DNA from: Cytophagaceae bacterium
GTDB lineage: Bacteria; Bacteroidota; Bacteroidia; Cytophagales; Spirosomataceae
Length of the DNA stretch: 64,000 nt
Direction: 5' to 3'
NCBI GenBank assembly: GCA_005791165.1
Contig: SXXW01000007.1
Coordinates: forward strand, 1-64,000
Positions within the stretch are counted from its first letter, which is position 1, and every line of letters starts with the position of its first letter. The notes below the pieces were generated by a model. The model had not been told where the DNA came from, made no database searches, and worked only from the letters and a program-made list of their open reading frames with translations. Shown in pieces: positions 61,712 through 64,000 of the stretch. Made by a program: the position numbers and the translations under genes.

Positions 61712-64000
61712 ATGAAGCGCATTCACATAGTCATTATTTTATTTTTAAGTATTTCAGCAAAAGGCCAGACTAATTTATTTCCTCATGCCCAACAAAAATG
61801 GGTAGATTCCGTTTTTGCCACCTTGAGCGTCGATCAAAAAATTGGCCAAGTATTAATGCCACGCGGGAACTCAAATCCAGTGTACGATACCACTCGCCTG
61901 TTTTCAATCATTCGGGATTATCACGTGGGGGGATTTGTTCTTTTTGCTGGATACCCTACGGTTCAGGCCCAATTGGTCAACGAGCTTCAAAAGCGATCAA
62001 AAGTGCCTCTTTTTATCGGCATGGATTTGGAGTGGGGCCTTAACATGCGATTAGATTCTACGGTGCGATTTCCATACCAAATGACCCTAGGTGCGATGCA
62101 GGGAAATGATGCGCTCATCGAGAAGATGGGGTTTCAAATAGCCCAACAATGTAAAAGGATAGGCGTGCATATTAATTATGCACCCGTTGTGGATGTTAAT
62201 AATAATCCGGCAAATCCGGTGATCAACTTCAGATCGTTTGGTGAAAATCGGGATTTAGTAACTCAAAAGGCGTTGGCCTACATGCGCGGACTTCAAAAAG
62301 GGGGTATTATTACTTCTGCTAAGCATTTTCCAGGACATGGGGATACGGGCGTAGATTCGCATTACGACATCCCTGTACTTCAGCATACTCGAAATCGGCT
62401 CGATAGCCTGGAGCTTTTTCCCTATAAAGAATTGATTGCGAAGGGTCTCCAAGGAATTATGGTGGGACATTTGAGTATTCCTTCGCTCGATTCCACAGCG
62501 TCTTTAGCGAGCACCATGTCTAAGCCTATCGTCACTGGACTTTTGCGAGATGAAATGAAGTTTGAGGGATTGGTATTTACAGATGCCATGGACATGAAGG
62601 GTGCTACCAAAATGTTTCCTGAAGGTACGGCAAACGTAAAAGCTCTCTTGGCCGGCAATGATATATTAGAAACGTTCGTGGATGTACCCGCGGCATTTAA
62701 TGCGATTAAGACGGCATTAGATAAAAATGAAATAACCATCGCAGATCTTGATAAAAGAGTTAAACGGATTTTGAATGCGAAAGCATGGGCCGGACTAGAT
62801 CAATTGCAAGCGATTCAAATACAAGACCTAATCAAGGATTTAAATCCAGTCCAATCGGAGGTTTTGAAAAGGCAATTAGCCGAAAAGTCCATCACCCTTT
62901 TAAAGAACAGTGAAAGCATTCTACCGCTTAGGCGTTTAGATACATTAAAGATTGCGACTTTGGCGATCGGGAAGGCTAATTATGGTGCTGTTTTCCCAAC
63001 AGAATTTCAAAAAATGGCCGAGAACTATGTGGAAATGGCACATTTTTATTTAGATGAATTAAGTCCTGATTCTACTGTTTTGCGGGTTGAGAAGGAATTG
63101 GAAAAATACAATACGGTGCTTGTGGGGATTCATGGAATCTCTTACCGACCGGCCAATAATTACGCCATCAAAGCGCCTATTCAAGCTTTGGTGAAGCGCT
63201 TCTCCACATCAAAAGCAATTGTAACTCATTTTGCCAATCCATTTACACTGACCCAATTTGAAAACTTGAATCGGGCCTCGGCATTGATTATGACGTATCA
63301 GGATGGGATAGCCCAACAAGAAGCTGCGGCGGAGGTGATTTTTGGTGGAATTGCCGCAGAGGGGAAAATGCCGGTAAGTGCTTCGAAAGACTATCCTTTT
63401 GGTTTAGGGGTTGTGACTCCAACTTTGGCTAGATTGCAATATAATGTATTGCCCGAGGCAGTTGGAATACAAGGAAATTATTTGGCTCAGCAAGTGGATT
63501 CCTTAGCTAATTTGGCTATCAAAATTAAAGGAGCTCCAGGCGTAGTTGTGCTCATTGCCAAGGAAGGGAAAGTTATATATCATAAGGCCTATGGCAACCA
63601 AATTTATGAAACGAATGACCCATTAAAAAAATCAGATATTTTTGATTTAGCGTCGATCACCAAGATTTCTACCTCGGTACCTGCATTGATGCATTGGCAA
63701 GATCAAGGAAAATTTTCGGTTCAAAATACCATGGGGGAATTTATTCCAGCACTGGCGAATAGCAATAAAAAGGATTTGAAATATGAGGATATTTTGACGC
63801 ATCAAGCAAAATTAAAAGCCTGGATTCCTTTTTGGCAAGATTATATTGACAGCACCGACATGATTGCGCATAGCAAGAAATTCAATGAAATGTATGCCAA
63901 AGATGAGATGAAATATTCTTTTGTAGAGAAGTATTTCACGAAGTCGGCGGGGGAAGAACGTGTAAAGAAAATTATTCGCCAAAAGAAAGATTTATGGGCC
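61712..64000 (+). CDS. Glycoside hydrolase family 3 (NagZ-type) fused to a beta-lactamase-like serine hydrolase (cut by window edge)
   Basis: The frame opens at the ATG at 61712, with a signal peptide (MKRIHIVIILFLSISAKG), and is open to the window end (763 codons seen). Residues ~30-350 are a family 3 glycosidase: KHFPGHGDTGVDSHYD, and the nucleophile Asp in GLVFTDAMDM. Residues ~370-560 are the second family 3 domain. From about residue 590 a serine-hydrolase (beta-lactamase/DD-peptidase) domain begins, with the SxxK motif in DLASITKIST. Such fusions may recycle cell-wall glycan. The C-terminus is outside the window. Confidence 0.92.
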   Translation, partial: MKRIHIVIILFLSISAKGQTNLFPHAQQKWVDSVFATLSVDQKIGQVLMPRGNSNPVYDTTRLFSIIRDYHVGGFVLFAGYPTVQAQLVNELQKRSKVPLFIGMDLEWGLNMRLDSTVRFPYQMTLGAMQGNDALIEKMGFQIAQQCKRIGVHINYAPVVDVNNNPANPVINFRSFGENRDLVTQKALAYMRGLQKGGIITSAKHFPGHGDTGVDSHYDIPVLQHTRNRLDSLELFPYKELIAKGLQGIMVGHLSIPSLDSTASLASTMSKPIVTGLLRDEMKFEGLVFTDAMDMKGATKMFPEGTANVKALLAGNDILETFVDVPAAFNAIKTALDKNEITIADLDKRVKRILNAKAWAGLDQLQAIQIQDLIKDLNPVQSEVLKRQLAEKSITLLKNSESILPLRRLDTLKIATLAIGKANYGAVFPTEFQKMAENYVEMAHFYLDELSPDSTVLRVEKELEKYNTVLVGIHGISYRPANNYAIKAPIQALVKRFSTSKAIVTHFANPFTLTQFENLNRASALIMTYQDGIAQQEAAAEVIFGGIAAEGKMPVSASKDYPFGLGVVTPTLARLQYNVLPEAVGIQGNYLAQQVDSLANLAIKIKGAPGVVVLIAKEGKVIYHKAYGNQIYETNDPLKKSDIFDLASITKISTSVPALMHWQDQGKFSVQNTMGEFIPALANSNKKDLKYEDILTHQAKLKAWIPFWQDYIDSTDMIAHSKKFNEMYAKDEMKYSFVEKYFTKSAGEERVKKIIRQKKDLWA

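Noticed and set aside
1-64000. CRISPR array, rRNA operon or complete insertion sequence
   Set aside because: No regularly spaced direct repeats, no rRNA signature and no DDE transposase were seen on either strand.

Overview
The window looks like chromosomal DNA of a member of the Bacteroidota, probably a Cytophagales-type bacterium. The evidence is several TAnnTTTG promoter -7 boxes, a TonB receptor with a carboxypeptidase-like N-terminal domain, UpxY and Wzi capsule proteins, a DUF1684 protein, a GH3-auxin-family protein and a glycosidase/serine-hydrolase fusion. The genus cannot be fixed from this sequence alone.

Layout. (1) 1-13.0 kb is an accessory, AT-rich island. It starts with the edge of a TonB receptor, then a small serine recombinase, a ribbon-helix-helix/hypothetical pair and a replication-like winged-helix protein. 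Next come a complete type III-like restriction-modification pair (helicase-nuclease before methylase), an orphan 192-aa protein, and a run of ParB-domain DNA methyltransferase, 66-aa protein and large serine recombinase. The recombinase frame runs into the 3' half of tRNA-Asn, so that tRNA is the likely integration site. The other island end was not found. (2) 13.1-25.9 kb, mostly minus strand: an efflux adaptor and TolC pair, a VanX-like dipeptidase, a SpmA/SpmB fusion, a four-gene capsule operon (gmd, TviB-type dehydrogenase, UpxY, Wzi), an acyl-CoA synthetase and a TPR protein. (3) 25.9-32.3 kb is the most notable stretch. Seven exact TTATCCACA DnaA boxes plus one near-match lie within about 300 bp, a strong candidate oriC. 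About 2.5 kb to the right is mnmG (gidA), a classic origin neighbour, and then three parS-type ParB sites (one perfect 16-mer and two close variants). The window therefore probably holds both the replication origin and the centromere of the chromosome. ybeY, yraN and lipB are interleaved. (4) 32.2-61.6 kb is housekeeping, increasingly on the plus strand: exonuclease, NeuD-like acetyltransferase, M14 peptidase, CLC channel, DEAD-box helicase, GH3-family protein, acyltransferases, Nramp-like transporter, malic enzyme, KdsC, gamma carbonic anhydrase, a giant exported protein of unknown role, recO, M61 peptidase, hemB, purM, rplU-rpmA, nfu and tpiA. (5) 61.7 kb to the end is a glycoside hydrolase family 3 plus beta-lactamase-like fusion, cut by the window edge.

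How it works together: the origin/parS block would direct replication start and segregation. The capsule operon makes activated sugars, an antiterminator and an outer-membrane assembly protein. The island carries its own mobility genes and two DNA-methylating systems, as expected for a defence-bearing integrative element. All family assignments rest on motifs read by eye; no database search was run.
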